Assembly (NCBI GenBank): GCA_020718205.1
Contig: DYSN01000022.1
Coordinates: 1-41,654, forward strand
Length of the DNA: 41,654 bases
Source: Draconibacterium orientale
GTDB taxonomy: Bacteria > Bacteroidota > Bacteroidia > Bacteroidales > UBA12170
Direction of reading: 5' to 3'
The notes under the pieces were generated by a model. It searched no databases and had not been told where the DNA came from. It saw only the letters and a list, made by a program, of their open reading frames with translations. Positions 34,901-41,654 of this stretch are shown piece after piece (the first letter of the stretch is position 1; every line of letters starts with the position of its first letter). Made by a program: the position numbers and the translations under genes.

Positions 34901-35527
34901 TCCTTCTCACAGATCGACAGCAGTACCACAAGAATTTATGGGGGAACCGGCCTTGGGCTTGCCATCTCCAAAAATATTACTAACCTCATGGGCGGCGATA
35001 TTGGAGTAGAAAGTACCGAGGGCTATGGCTCAACCTTCTGGTTTTGGGTAGATTTCGACAAATCCTATCACAAACATTTAATGGCTGTGAACGAAGCTGC
35101 TCAGGAAAAAAAACCCAATGATTTATCTGCCGAAAAAACAACTAAAAAAATGTTCAAAATCCTGCTTGCCGAAGACAATCCCATCAATCAAAAAGTGGCC
35201 AAAATGCACCTCGAAAAACTTGGACACAAAGTAGAAACAGCACTTAATGGAAAAATTGCAGTGGATATGTTTTCTAAAAACAGCTACGATATTATTTTTA
35301 TGGATATTCAAATGCCCGAAATGGACGGATTGGAAGCTACACGCAAAATCAGAGAATTCGAAAAAGATGTAAACAATAAGCCCCTCATCATTATTGCGCT
35401 AACAGCCAATGCCATGAAAGGCGACAAGGAAGCCTGCATCAATGCAGGTATGAACGAGTATATGAGCAAACCTTTCAAACCCGATGAACTGAAACGGGTT
35501 TTAGATATTATTGCTCAAAATGAATAG
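31904..35527 (+). CDS. Propeller-sensor hybrid histidine kinase without output DNA-binding domain
   Basis: A 1207-residue membrane protein. ATG 31904 gives a signal peptide ending near LSAQ (about residue 30). Then come some fourteen two-component propeller repeats (IWLVT, LWIGT, IWVGT, IWIST and similar; about 40-620), a Y_Y_Y domain (about 665-735), one membrane helix (about 746-770), a coiled-coil, the kinase core with His835 in [11 protein letters not shown], the ATPase with DTGIGI and GTGLGL, and a receiver with Asp1134 and a KPFKPDEL end. HTCS relatives that control polysaccharide genes usually end in AraC-type HTH; here the protein stops after the receiver. The ligand is unknown. It converges with the editing-domain gene 2 bases away. 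Confidence 0.93.
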   Translation: MTFPSKSIRVLIFWAFLIALTLNTSSLSAQKIAANYATRQWTTENGLPSSAILDIHQSKSGYIWLVTYNGLLRYDGNKFFMFDSNNPLYFKANSVYSITETPDSTLIFGTSNQGIVKYKNNKLIKVSTPDFFIQRIFAEDNTKLWIGTKNNGVYILNILKNTLTKVESSSLNNTSVNFIGKGLDGNIWIGTENMGVFVHDDGKLIQLPEHKRPELSQIQHILFLPNGNVFYSTYTGLYLHKGSQLVEIPELKNSSTNHCYLTSQNQVIVSTIKGLYKTSINGDFTKPFQESSHIRVIKSIEDNEGNIWVGTYRNGLYQIIDNQFKTYTATDGLATESVGGICELSDGTILIGSSNGRINALQNNLITPFPIKTPLADNKIYDISQDRAGNIWISTYVGLLKRTPGGQEMLYTEKNGLSGSLCRLTIEDSKGNIWVGTRSTGIDILSPNGQWRHLGKENGLSSNFILGVDEDKSGNMVISTDNGGLNIIHPNGSISIINNESGLDNNLCFNTTIDNDNSYWVATKHGISHIAGKQIQNFELYKQIPLMAIFDIIIDKHDFLWLTSSNGIIKVAKSELLKLKEEPSHPLKWELFNKKSGLHDFECAGATASLINKQGIIYIPAIEALITANSNWKQMNIPDPRVVINQIKVDTTLYSPRERIIMNSGKYRFTFDYASLSYTYPENIQYRVLLENYDNKWLNMGNSTSINYTNLPPGEYIFRVRADNGSGEWGEAKTKAPIIIQPVFTQTIWFYIILLSVAILISVLLYKIRVRNMHQHEEELTDQVQSRTLELQRNMDTLLQEIVERKRIENELIAAKEKADLANKSKSEFLANMSHEIRTPMNGIIGMTDLLQQTHLDEKQKDFTITIHQSAQNLLALINDILDFSKIEAGQIDFENIDFNLADTLRELDEIFRFKIKENNLNFELNISPELPEWVKGDPYRLKQVLINLLNNAIKFTKKGGVTLKVYPIKLTNSFTRVKFDVIDTGIGIPPEGIKKLFKSFSQIDSSTTRIYGGTGLGLAISKNITNLMGGDIGVESTEGYGSTFWFWVDFDKSYHKHLMAVNEAAQEKKPNDLSAEKTTKKMFKILLAEDNPINQKVAKMHLEKLGHKVETALNGKIAVDMFSKNSYDIIFMDIQMPEMDGLEATRKIREFEKDVNNKPLIIIALTANAMKGDKEACINAGMNEYMSKPFKPDELKRVLDIIAQNE

Positions 35528-35529
35528 CA

Positions 35530-35940
35530 CTAAAAGCTCTTAAATACCCGTGCCATGCTATAGCCTGGCGCTTTCATATTCAAATCGAGAAAATAACCGA
35601 AAGGGGTTTGATGTACTATATAATCGGCATTTTTCATCTTCGATTCCACTTTATCGAATAACCCTTTGGTGAATTCGGGCGATGCTTTGCTTTCTGACAA
35701 ATGCGCAAATGAATGCAAAACGACATTCATAACCCCGTTTTTCTTTGCTGCCCATTTCAAATTTTTCACCAATTTAACCATCACATCCTCTTCGTTTTGC
35801 ATATCCGTCTCTTCAGCATGAATAAAAGCGACCAACTGACCGCTTAAACTGCTGCCATTTTCCACCTCATCGAAGCTTTCCAATACCTTAATGGTGGGCT
35901 GATATTCAAATACATCGGCAAAAATCATGAGTAATTTCAT
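35530..35940 (-). CDS. Free-standing threonyl-tRNA synthetase editing-domain homologue (archaeal-type NTD)
   Basis: A 136-residue protein resembling the editing domain attached to archaeal threonyl-tRNA synthetase, a D-aminoacyl-tRNA-deacylase-like fold. It starts MKLLMIFADVFEY, then VAFIHAEE, VVLHSFAHLS (His80, equivalent to the archaeal catalytic-site His), ASPE and HQTPFGYFLDL. Where archaeal enzymes have PFGWYK, this has PFGYFL, so the usual Tyr-Lys pair becomes Phe117-Leu118. It is not fused to a synthetase. A trans-editing role on mischarged tRNA is possible, but the altered pocket means it may do something else. It converges on the hybrid kinase and is downstream of tRNA-Lys. Confidence 0.82.
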   Translation of the reverse strand: MKLLMIFADVFEYQPTIKVLESFDEVENGSSLSGQLVAFIHAEETDMQNEEDVMVKLVKNLKWAAKKNGVMNVVLHSFAHLSESKASPEFTKGLFDKVESKMKNADYIVHQTPFGYFLDLNMKAPGYSMARVFKSF

Positions 35941-36015
35941 CGCTCTTTAAAATTAATTGGCGCATAACAGGAAATCAAAAACAACAGGATAACCAGTTAA
36001 CAGCCATGGATAAAT

Positions 36016-36047
36016 AAAAAAAACCGTTCCAGAACTAACCGAAACGG
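36016..36047 (-). terminator. Terminator of tRNA-Lys
   Basis: On the minus strand a 7-bp stem (CCGTTTC with GGAACGG, one T-G pair) surrounds a 10-base loop and is followed by eight T residues. It lies 13 bases past the tRNA 3' end. Confidence 0.8.
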
Positions 36048-36060
36048 ATTTAAAAAACTG

Positions 36061-36133
36061 TGATCCCGCTGGGATTCGAACCCAGGACCCACAACTTAAA
36101 AGGCTGTTGCTCTACCTGCTGAGCTACGGAATC
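36061..36133 (-). tRNA. tRNA-Lys (anticodon TTT)
   Basis: On the minus strand the 73 bases fold into a complete cloverleaf. The acceptor stem pairs GATTCCG with CGGGATC (one T-G pair) with an A discriminator. The D stem is GCTC/GAGC, the anticodon loop is CTTTTAA with TTT at positions 34-36, and the T arm is CTGGG/CCCAG with the normal TTCGAAT loop. The 3' CCA is not encoded, so it must be added by nucleotidyltransferase. A 5' leader of about 16 bases follows a TACCTTTG promoter element, and a hairpin terminator follows the gene. Confidence 0.97.
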
Positions 36134-36154
36134 ATTCCCATTAAAATAGGAGCA

Positions 36155-36162
36155 CAAAGGTA
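36155..36162 (-). promoter_or_regulatory. -7 element of tRNA-Lys
   Basis: Minus strand TACCTTTG fully matches TAnnTTTG, 21 bases before the tRNA 5' end. No good TTTG stands at 19 bases. Confidence 0.5.
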
Positions 36163-36218
36163 CGTTTATTTTTTTAAAAACCCATAAAATAATATTCCGG
36201 GAATTTTATATTTAAGTA

Positions 36219-36249
36219 TTTGCGATTTAAATAAAATACACTATCTTTG
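36219..36249 (+). promoter_or_regulatory. Bacteroidota-type promoter of rpsT
   Basis: TTTG (36219-36222), 19 bases, TATCTTTG (36242-36249), which is a full consensus pair. Transcription would start near 36256, giving a leader of about 44 bases before rpsT. It is the best promoter in the window. Confidence 0.8.
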
Positions 36250-36299
36250 CAGCCCGAAATAAAGAAAGAAATAATAGACAATTTAAAAATAATTTCAGA

Positions 36300-36554
36300 A
36301 TGGCTAATCATAAATCAGCTTTAAAAAGAATCAGACAGGCAGAAGTTCGCAAATTGCACAATCGCTACTACGCCAAAACCATGCGTAACGCGATTAAAAA
36401 ACTTAGAGACTTAGATAACAAAAGCGATGCTTCGGCTCAATTGTCTGCTGTTTTATCTTTGATTGACAAAAATGCCAAAAGGTCAATCATTCATAAAAAC
36501 AAAGCTGGAAACCTGAAATCGAAGCTTATGAAGCATGTGAATGCTCTGGCTTAA
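36300..36554 (+). CDS. rpsT: 30S ribosomal protein S20
   Basis: An 84-residue basic helical protein that binds 16S rRNA early in 30S assembly. MANHKSALKRIRQ is the classic S20 start, and NKAGNLKSKLMKHVNAL fits the end of the family. The length is normal. A full-consensus promoter lies upstream and a hairpin terminator follows at once, so it is a single-gene unit. Confidence 0.97.
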   Translation: MANHKSALKRIRQAEVRKLHNRYYAKTMRNAIKKLRDLDNKSDASAQLSAVLSLIDKNAKRSIIHKNKAGNLKSKLMKHVNALA

Positions 36555-36578
36555 TTTGGCTTTCGTTTAAAAACTATC

Positions 36579-36608
36579 AGACCATACCCCAAGTATGGTC
36601 TTTTTTTT
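36579..36608 (+). terminator. Terminator of rpsT
   Basis: A perfect 9-bp stem, AGACCATAC with GTATGGTCT, and a 5-base loop are followed by a run of eight T. It lies 25 bases after the rpsT stop codon. Confidence 0.9.
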
Positions 36609-36615
36609 ATATTTG
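36608..36615 (+). promoter_or_regulatory. Possible -7 element of radC
   Basis: TATATTTG matches TAnnTTTG and overlaps the end of the rpsT terminator, 61 bases before the radC ATG. A second candidate, TATTTTCG at 36654-36661, is closer. Neither has a clear TTTG at the expected spacing. Confidence 0.35.
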
Positions 36616-36675
36616 CCCTACCGATAAAATGACCCCCATTTTTTCAGTACCATTATTTTCGCTTAACCTCTGACT

Positions 36676-37386
36676 ATGAATAACCCATCAAACAATACAA
36701 CTATAAAAAGCTGGGCTGAAGAAGATCGTCCCCGCGAAAAACTCATTCTAAAGGGTAAATCTTCTCTAAGCAATGCCGAACTCATCGCCATTCTCATTGG
36801 ATCGGGCTCCAGAAACGAATCGGCAGTGGAACTTTCGAAAAAAATTCTTGCCCAAACCGACAATAACCTTCAGGAACTGTCTAAATATACCATCGGAGAC
36901 CTAACCAAATTTCAGGGAATAGGCGAAGCCAAAGCCATCAGCATTATTGCTGCCATGGAATTGGGCCGGCGTTACCGCTCAACCGAAGCCATTGCACGCA
37001 AAAAAGTTTCAACTAGCAACGATGCCTTTGATGCTGCCTATTCCTATCTTTCCGATTTAACATATGAGGAGTTCTACATAATACTTCTCACCAGAAACAA
37101 TGAAATTATGGGGGTACAAAAAATCAGTGAGGGCGGCCAGGCCGGAACCGCAGTCGATCCAAAAAAAATCTTTATTACTGCGCTCAACCGACATGCTAAT
37201 TCCATCATCCTATGTCATAATCATCCTTCGGGAAATCTACAACCCAGCCAACAGGATATAGCCATCACAAACAAAATGGTAGAAGTAGGGCATGCTCTGG
37301 AACTTTCTGTACTTGACCATATTATTGTTGGTCAAGGAAAATACTTCAGCTTTGCCGATCAGGGAATGATTAAATCTAAAACCTGA
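36676..37386 (+). CDS. radC: RadC-family JAB-domain protein
   Basis: A 236-residue protein of the RadC/UPF0758 family. The N-terminal helix-hairpin-helix part (about 10-100, with FQGIGEAKAISIIAAMELGRR) precedes a JAB/MPN metalloenzyme-like domain carrying the full motif HNHPSGNLQPSQQD, with the upstream Glu in NNEIMG. The zinc site looks intact. RadC was named for DNA repair, but the biochemical role of the family is not firmly established. Its end overlaps that of the convergent uvrA gene by 11 bases. The gene follows the rpsT terminator. Confidence 0.95.
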   Translation: MNNPSNNTTIKSWAEEDRPREKLILKGKSSLSNAELIAILIGSGSRNESAVELSKKILAQTDNNLQELSKYTIGDLTKFQGIGEAKAISIIAAMELGRRYRSTEAIARKKVSTSNDAFDAAYSYLSDLTYEEFYIILLTRNNEIMGVQKISEGGQAGTAVDPKKIFITALNRHANSIILCHNHPSGNLQPSQQDIAITNKMVEVGHALELSVLDHIIVGQGKYFSFADQGMIKSKT

Positions 37387-40231
37387 GAATCTCTTTGAGA
37401 TAATATGCAGTGAAACTTTCTTTGGAGTTGATGATTTGTTCCGGTGTGCCTTCCACAAGGATTCTTCCACCTCCATTGCCTCCTTCGGGACCTAAATCAA
37501 CAATATGATCGGCCACCTTAATCACCTCCATATTGTGTTCTATAACCAAAACAGTATTTCCTTTATCCACCAATTTATTGATAACATCGAGCAATACCCG
37601 AACATCTTCAAAATGAAGCCCTGTGGTGGGCTCATCGAGGATATAGAATGTTTTTCCGGTGGATTTTTTTGCCAGCTCACCAGCGAGTTTTACACGCTGT
37701 GCCTCTCCCCCGCTTAATGTTGTAGACTGCTGTCCCAAAGTGACATATCCCAAACCCACATCGTTCATGGTTTTGAGCTTGCGCTGAATATTGGGTATGT
37801 TTTCAAAAAATTCAGTTCCCTGCTCAATGGTCATATTAAGAACATCGTTAATAGATTTTCCTTTATATCGCACCTCGAGGGTTTCACGGTTATATCGCTT
37901 TCCCTGACATTCTTCGCATTCCACCATTACATCGGGCAAAAAATTCATTTCCACCACTTTAACCCCTGCTCCCTTACATGTTTCGCACCTTCCACCTTTC
38001 ACGTTGAACGAGAATCGGCCAGGTTGATATCCCCGTATTTTTGCTTCAGGAACCATAACGAACAGATTTCTTATTTCGTCAAAAACTTTGGTATAGGTAG
38101 CTGGATTGGAGCGAGGGGTGCGCCCAATAGGACTCTGGTCAATATCTATAACTTTATCTATATTTTCAATGCCTTCTATAGATGAATAATTCAATGGTTT
38201 TTTTAAGGCATTGTATAAATGATGGTTTAAGATGGGATATAAGGTCTCGTTAATGAGTGTAGATTTTCCACTTCCCGAAACACCTGTCACACATATTAAT
38301 TTACCCAAAGGTAGTTGCAAATCGACATTTTTCAAATTATTGCCCGTGGCTCCTTTCAGCCAAATTTGAAGTCCATTCCCTGGTCTGCGTTTTTTGGGGA
38401 TTGCAATGCTTTTCTCGCCATTGAGATAGGCACAGGTAAGACTATGGCAATTGAGCATCTGTTCGGGGGTTCCCTGAGCCACAATTTTTCCCCCATGAAC
38501 ACCAGCACCAGGACCCATATCAATCACTTCATCGGCACTGCGCATCATTTCTTCGTCGTGCTCCACCACAATCACCGAATTGCCCACATCGCGTAAATCC
38601 ATAAGCGATTTAATGAGCTTTTGGTTGTCGCGCTGATGCAAGCCAATACTGGGCTCATCAAGAATATAGAGCACTCCCTGAAGCTGCGAACCAATTTGGG
38701 TTGCCAGTCGAATGCGTTGCGACTCCCCGCCAGATAAAGAACGAGCACTTCTATCGAGTGATAAATAACCCAGACCCACATCGAGCAAAAACTTCAAACG
38801 AGTTTGTACTTCCCTGAGGATTTCATGAGCTATCTTAGCTCTTTTGCTGTCATCGTCAGTCTGATAGTTCTCTAACCATTCGTAGAGTTGAGAAATGTCC
38901 AAGCAAGCCAGTTCCGAAATATTTTTGTCATCCAACCTGAATGAAAGTGACTCCTGCCGAAGCCTGGTGCCATGGCATGCCGGACAAACCGTATCGTTCA
39001 TAAAACTCTCGGCCCATCGCTTTATGGAATCTGAGTTGGTATTTTGATTCTGATTATTGATAAAATTTACAATACCTTCGAAATTAATGGTATAATGCGA
39101 TGTAACTCCCAGAGTTTCCTTATAAATCTGAATGGTGGCATTGGAACCGTAAAGAATGGTATCTATAGCCTCTTCCGACATCTCCGCAATGGGTGTATCC
39201 AAATCAAAATCGTATTTCTTTCCAATGGCCTCGAGCTGATTGAATATCCACGATGGTTTATAGTCGCCAATGGGCGAAATGGCGCCTTTTTTAATGCTTT
39301 TATTCTTGTCGGGGAAAATTTTGTCGATGTCGATTTCTGCTATGCTTCCAAGTCCGTTACACTTTTTACAAGCCCCATAGGGAGAGTTAAACGAGAAGGT
39401 GTTGGGCTCCGGGTCATCGTAGGCTACTCCTGTGGTTGGACACATAAGTTTCTTGCTCAGAAACGAAGTTTTCTGTGTATCGATGTTTAAAACAAGCAAA
39501 CTGTTTTTACTATGCTTTAAGGCCGTTTCCACCGATTTTTTTATTCTTTGGTCAAACTTCTCTCCAACTACCAGCTTGTCAACTACAATTTCGATATCAT
39601 GAATTTTATAACGATCGAGTTGCATTCCTGGAAATATTTCCTGCAAAATTCCATCCACTCGTACATTCAAAAACCCCAGCCGCTGAACCTTGTCAAAGAG
39701 CTCACGATAATGACCCTTGCGGCCTTTTACCATGGGTGCCAAAAGTGCTATTCGCTGACCGTTGTATTCTTCAAATATTTGTTGAACAATCTGTTGGTCA
39801 TTGTATTTAACCATTTTTTCTCCGGTTTCGTAGCTATAGGCTGTACTAACGCGGGCAAAAAGGAGTCGGAGAAAGTCATAAACTTCGGTGATTGTTCCAA
39901 CGGTGGAGCGGGGATTTTTATTGGTCGATTTCTGTTCAATGGAGATTACCGGGCTTAAACCCTTGATTTCATCCACATCGGGCCTTTCCATATTCCCGAT
40001 AAACTGCCGGGCATAGGTGCTAAAAGTTTCCAAATACCGCCTCTGACCTTCGGCATAAATGGTATCGAAAGCCAGTGAAGACTTACCACTTCCGCTCAAT
40101 CCGGTTAAAACAACCAGTTTATTTCGCGGAATTCTGACGTCGATATTATCCAGATTATGAACCCTGGCACCGTAAACTTCAATGTATTCCTGCTCGTCTA
40201 AATGAGTGTTTTGTGAGGGAGTAAATTCCAT
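37376..40231 (-). CDS. uvrA: UvrA, excinuclease ABC damage-recognition subunit
   Basis: A 951-residue tandem ABC ATPase that binds damaged DNA and loads UvrB in nucleotide excision repair. ATG 40231 is preferred; the frame runs to 40291, but a hydrophobic 20-residue extension is not family-like. Walker A GLSGSGKS (44-51), the second Walker A GVSGSGKST, two LSGGE(S/A)QR signatures and the C-terminal zinc finger CETC...CEEC are present. In the first zinc region the pattern is CPTTG...CKKC, so the second Cys is Thr267. It converges on radC. A terminator-like hairpin of the upstream gene lies 44 bases before its start. Confidence 0.97.
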   Translation of the reverse strand: MEFTPSQNTHLDEQEYIEVYGARVHNLDNIDVRIPRNKLVVLTGLSGSGKSSLAFDTIYAEGQRRYLETFSTYARQFIGNMERPDVDEIKGLSPVISIEQKSTNKNPRSTVGTITEVYDFLRLLFARVSTAYSYETGEKMVKYNDQQIVQQIFEEYNGQRIALLAPMVKGRKGHYRELFDKVQRLGFLNVRVDGILQEIFPGMQLDRYKIHDIEIVVDKLVVGEKFDQRIKKSVETALKHSKNSLLVLNIDTQKTSFLSKKLMCPTTGVAYDDPEPNTFSFNSPYGACKKCNGLGSIAEIDIDKIFPDKNKSIKKGAISPIGDYKPSWIFNQLEAIGKKYDFDLDTPIAEMSEEAIDTILYGSNATIQIYKETLGVTSHYTINFEGIVNFINNQNQNTNSDSIKRWAESFMNDTVCPACHGTRLRQESLSFRLDDKNISELACLDISQLYEWLENYQTDDDSKRAKIAHEILREVQTRLKFLLDVGLGYLSLDRSARSLSGGESQRIRLATQIGSQLQGVLYILDEPSIGLHQRDNQKLIKSLMDLRDVGNSVIVVEHDEEMMRSADEVIDMGPGAGVHGGKIVAQGTPEQMLNCHSLTCAYLNGEKSIAIPKKRRPGNGLQIWLKGATGNNLKNVDLQLPLGKLICVTGVSGSGKSTLINETLYPILNHHLYNALKKPLNYSSIEGIENIDKVIDIDQSPIGRTPRSNPATYTKVFDEIRNLFVMVPEAKIRGYQPGRFSFNVKGGRCETCKGAGVKVVEMNFLPDVMVECEECQGKRYNRETLEVRYKGKSINDVLNMTIEQGTEFFENIPNIQRKLKTMNDVGLGYVTLGQQSTTLSGGEAQRVKLAGELAKKSTGKTFYILDEPTTGLHFEDVRVLLDVINKLVDKGNTVLVIEHNMEVIKVADHIVDLGPEGGNGGGRILVEGTPEQIINSKESFTAYYLKEILRF

Positions 40232-40275
40232 ATGAATGTTAGAATATTGGTTGCAAAAGTGCACAAAAAAAATGA

Positions 40276-40302
40276 AAAAAACGGTTAACAAAGAACCGTT
40301 TT
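40276..40302 (-). terminator. Terminator after the lytic transglycosylase gene
   Basis: A 10-bp stem (AAAAACGGTT with AACCGTTTTT) and a 7-base loop, with T-rich flanks on both sides. It lies about 54 bases past the transglycosylase stop on the minus strand and could also work in the other direction. It separates that gene from uvrA. Confidence 0.82.
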
Positions 40303-40355
40303 TAAATCATTTTGCACTTCAAAATAAAGTTAGAAATTCCAATGCAAAAGTATCC

Positions 40356-41264
40356 TTACTGTTTAACAGGTACTTTGATTTTATATATTTTTCGTGAAAC
40401 ATCGGGCAAATGAGCATCTCTGAGCCAGGGGTTATAAATTTTTAATTCCTTGTAATTCAAACCAAAACGAGATGCAAAAGCTGTCAGGTTGGGGATGGTA
40501 CTATCCACTTCAACTTCGTAGGTTTTAAAAGGCTGGTATAAATCTTCTTTCCTTAAATGAAAGCCATATTGAGTGGGTTTTGATAGAATTTCTTTCAAAG
40601 CCAAAATTCGGTAAACATACCTTCCGGTCTCTTCACCAAAATTCATATCATAATAGTTATCTTCCTTTTGCTTTTCGGTTTCTTTCGAAATTTTTCCCAT
40701 TCCAGCATTATAGGAAGCTGCTGCCAATGTCCAGCTTCCATGCTTTTTATAGGCATTATTCAAATATTTGCAGGCAGCTTCGGTGGCTTTCTCCACATGA
40801 TATCGCTCGTCAACTTCCGAGTTTATCTCCAAACCATATTCCTGACCAGTGGTTTTCATAATCTGCCAGAATCCGGAGGCTCCCGCAGGAGAAACCACAT
40901 TCTTTAGTCCACTCTCGGCAACTGCCAGGTATTTAAAATCGTCGGGAATACCGTTCTTTTTTAAAATGGGTTCAATTACCGGAAACCAACGGTTGGCTTT
41001 TTTAATGAGAAAAATAGTGGATGAATGCCAGTAGGTGTTCACAGTGAGCTCGTTATCCAAGGCTTCCTGAACATAAAACTGGCCCATGGGAACGTTTTCG
41101 CCCGCAAAACTTATTTCTGTGGGGAGAACAACGGAGAATACCTTATTATAATCGCCCAATGCGATTTTGTATTCTTCATCAGATACTATTTTGGGAAGCT
41201 GCGATGAAACCAAAGCAACAAAAACTATGGATAGCAACCATAGCACGATATATTTTCTTTGCAT
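40356..41264 (-). CDS. Membrane-anchored lytic transglycosylase (SLT, MltD-like)
   Basis: A 302-residue exported murein hydrolase that cleaves between MurNAc and GlcNAc. It has an N-terminal signal or anchor segment (about 5-20), no lipobox Cys, and an SLT domain at about 90-225 with catalytic Glu117 in AVAESG, GASGFWQIM (128-136) and AAASYNAG (181-188). The final stretch (about 250-300, IPNLTAFASRFGLNYKELKIYNP) looks like a LysM-type glycan-binding repeat. This resembles MltD without multiple LysM copies. It is a single gene with its own terminator and a possible promoter element upstream. Confidence 0.9.
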   Translation of the reverse strand: MQRKYIVLWLLSIVFVALVSSQLPKIVSDEEYKIALGDYNKVFSVVLPTEISFAGENVPMGQFYVQEALDNELTVNTYWHSSTIFLIKKANRWFPVIEPILKKNGIPDDFKYLAVAESGLKNVVSPAGASGFWQIMKTTGQEYGLEINSEVDERYHVEKATEAACKYLNNAYKKHGSWTLAAASYNAGMGKISKETEKQKEDNYYDMNFGEETGRYVYRILALKEILSKPTQYGFHLRKEDLYQPFKTYEVEVDSTIPNLTAFASRFGLNYKELKIYNPWLRDAHLPDVSRKIYKIKVPVKQ

Positions 41265-41295
41265 AGTATGTCAGTTTATAGAATGCGTACGTCTA

Positions 41296-41303
41296 CAAAG
41301 TTA
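41296..41303 (-). promoter_or_regulatory. Possible -7 element of the transglycosylase gene
   Basis: Minus strand TAACTTTG matches TAnnTTTG, 31 bases before the ATG at 41264. A degenerate TTCG lies 21 bases further upstream. Confidence 0.4.
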
Positions 41304-41428
41304 GCTTAGTTCAACTGCATTTGCCGAATAATCCACAATTATTTCCAACATTTTTATGTTGATAGCCAAATATAAGAGATTTCTCTATAGAACGATTGGA
41401 GCAAGCCATGCAAAACCATTGTTTTGTG

Positions 41429-41445
41429 CGACTCCGCTGGAGTCG
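41429..41445. repeat. Perfect palindrome CGACTCC-GCT-GGAGTCG
   Basis: A 7-bp inverted repeat with a 3-base loop. It stands 33 bases before a second palindrome with a different stem. Together with the TATAAACAT-like spacer it resembles short palindromic elements I recall from Bacteroidota intergenic DNA. Confidence 0.6.
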
Positions 41446-41478
41446 GATTTCCGGTTTATTCCTTTTTTTATAAACATT

Positions 41479-41495
41479 TGACCACTCTGTGGTCA
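41479..41495. repeat. Perfect palindrome TGACCAC-TCT-GTGGTCA
   Basis: A second 7-bp inverted repeat with a 3-base loop, of the same geometry as the one at 41429-41445 but a different stem sequence. It directly follows the spacer TATAAACAT. It has no T run and no gene stop next to it. Confidence 0.6.
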
Positions 41496-41654
41496 TGCAG
41501 ACCTTCGGAAGATTTAATATCAAATGGGGAGTCTGAAACAGCAAGCAGACCACGATTCAATTAAATGTAATCAAGAAAAGTTGAAACACAGTTTTTCCAT
41601 CTGAAACACCGTGGGCAGGCCATGGCACGGCACGGAGCGGCTTGGGAAGTGAAT

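Larger units (their letters stand above)
41311..41654. other. Non-coding right end with hairpins and short repeats
   Basis: No credible gene is seen in these 344 bases. An 80-codon frame on the minus strand has an odd composition and is cut by palindromes. Two separate 7-bp-stem hairpins with 3-base loops are present (41429-41445 and 41479-41495), with the spacer TATAAACAT between them. TGAAACA recurs at 41534, 41582 and 41602. The last 50 bases are GC-richer than the rest of the window. Confidence 0.5.

Noticed and set aside
40232-40291. 20-residue N-terminal extension of UvrA
   Set aside because: The hydrophobic extra residues are not found in UvrA, and ATG 40231 gives the expected start.
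41311-41553. 80-codon open frame on the minus strand at the right end
   Set aside because: It runs through both palindromes, its composition is Cys- and Lys-rich without a domain or signal, and no promoter or plausible start precedes it. It reads as chance.

Overview
The window comes from a Bacteroidota genome, probably a member of the Bacteroidales/Marinilabiliales group; the exact genus cannot be read from this sequence. The signs are AT-rich intergenic DNA, many type II lipoprotein signals, a type IX secretion plug-domain protein, a complete Na+-translocating NADH:quinone reductase operon, two-component 'propeller' hybrid kinases, and Bacteroidota-style promoters (TTTG, 19 bases, TAnnTTTG-like). 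Nothing looks like a prophage, insertion sequence or CRISPR array. Most of the window is chromosomal housekeeping and envelope content.

Region by region. 1-5 kb (+): a paraoxonase-like lactonase lipoprotein, a large TPR protein, a nitroreductase and a glutaminyl-cyclase-like M28 lipoprotein. 5-10.7 kb (-): a PIN-PhoH ATPase, a translationally coupled pair of exported TlpA-type thioredoxins, a DUF1684 lipoprotein, and a PepSY-type membrane protein with a His/Cys-bearing lipoprotein. 10.8-12.2 kb (-): an overlapping HAD phosphatase and class IV aminotransferase. 12.3-18.2 kb (-): nqrABCDEF, ending in a clear terminator. 18.5-26.4 kb (+): a T9SS plug-domain protein, an EamA transporter, a DUF3298 lipoprotein, then a tightly packed set of glycosyltransferase, methyltransferase and two hybrid histidine kinases. 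The second kinase has lost its phosphoacceptor histidine.

26.4-31.6 kb: aspartate kinase (-), an unrecognised GNAT-like protein (+), and a compact operon yigZ / PaaK-like ligase / divergent acyltransferase (-). 31.9-35.5 kb (+): a 1207-residue periplasmic-propeller hybrid kinase that ends in a receiver and has no DNA-binding domain. 35.5-41.3 kb: a free-standing homologue of the archaeal threonyl-tRNA synthetase editing domain, tRNA-Lys(TTT), rpsT, radC, uvrA and a membrane-anchored lytic transglycosylase. Both window ends carry short palindromic, repeat-like non-coding DNA.

The least explained items are the active-kinase/pseudokinase tandem, the editing-domain protein whose expected lysine is missing, the ligase/acyltransferase operon whose acyltransferase has altered motifs, the PepSY/Cys-His lipoprotein pair, and the unmatched-stem hairpin pair at the right end. 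No single locus can be declared a new system from sequence alone.
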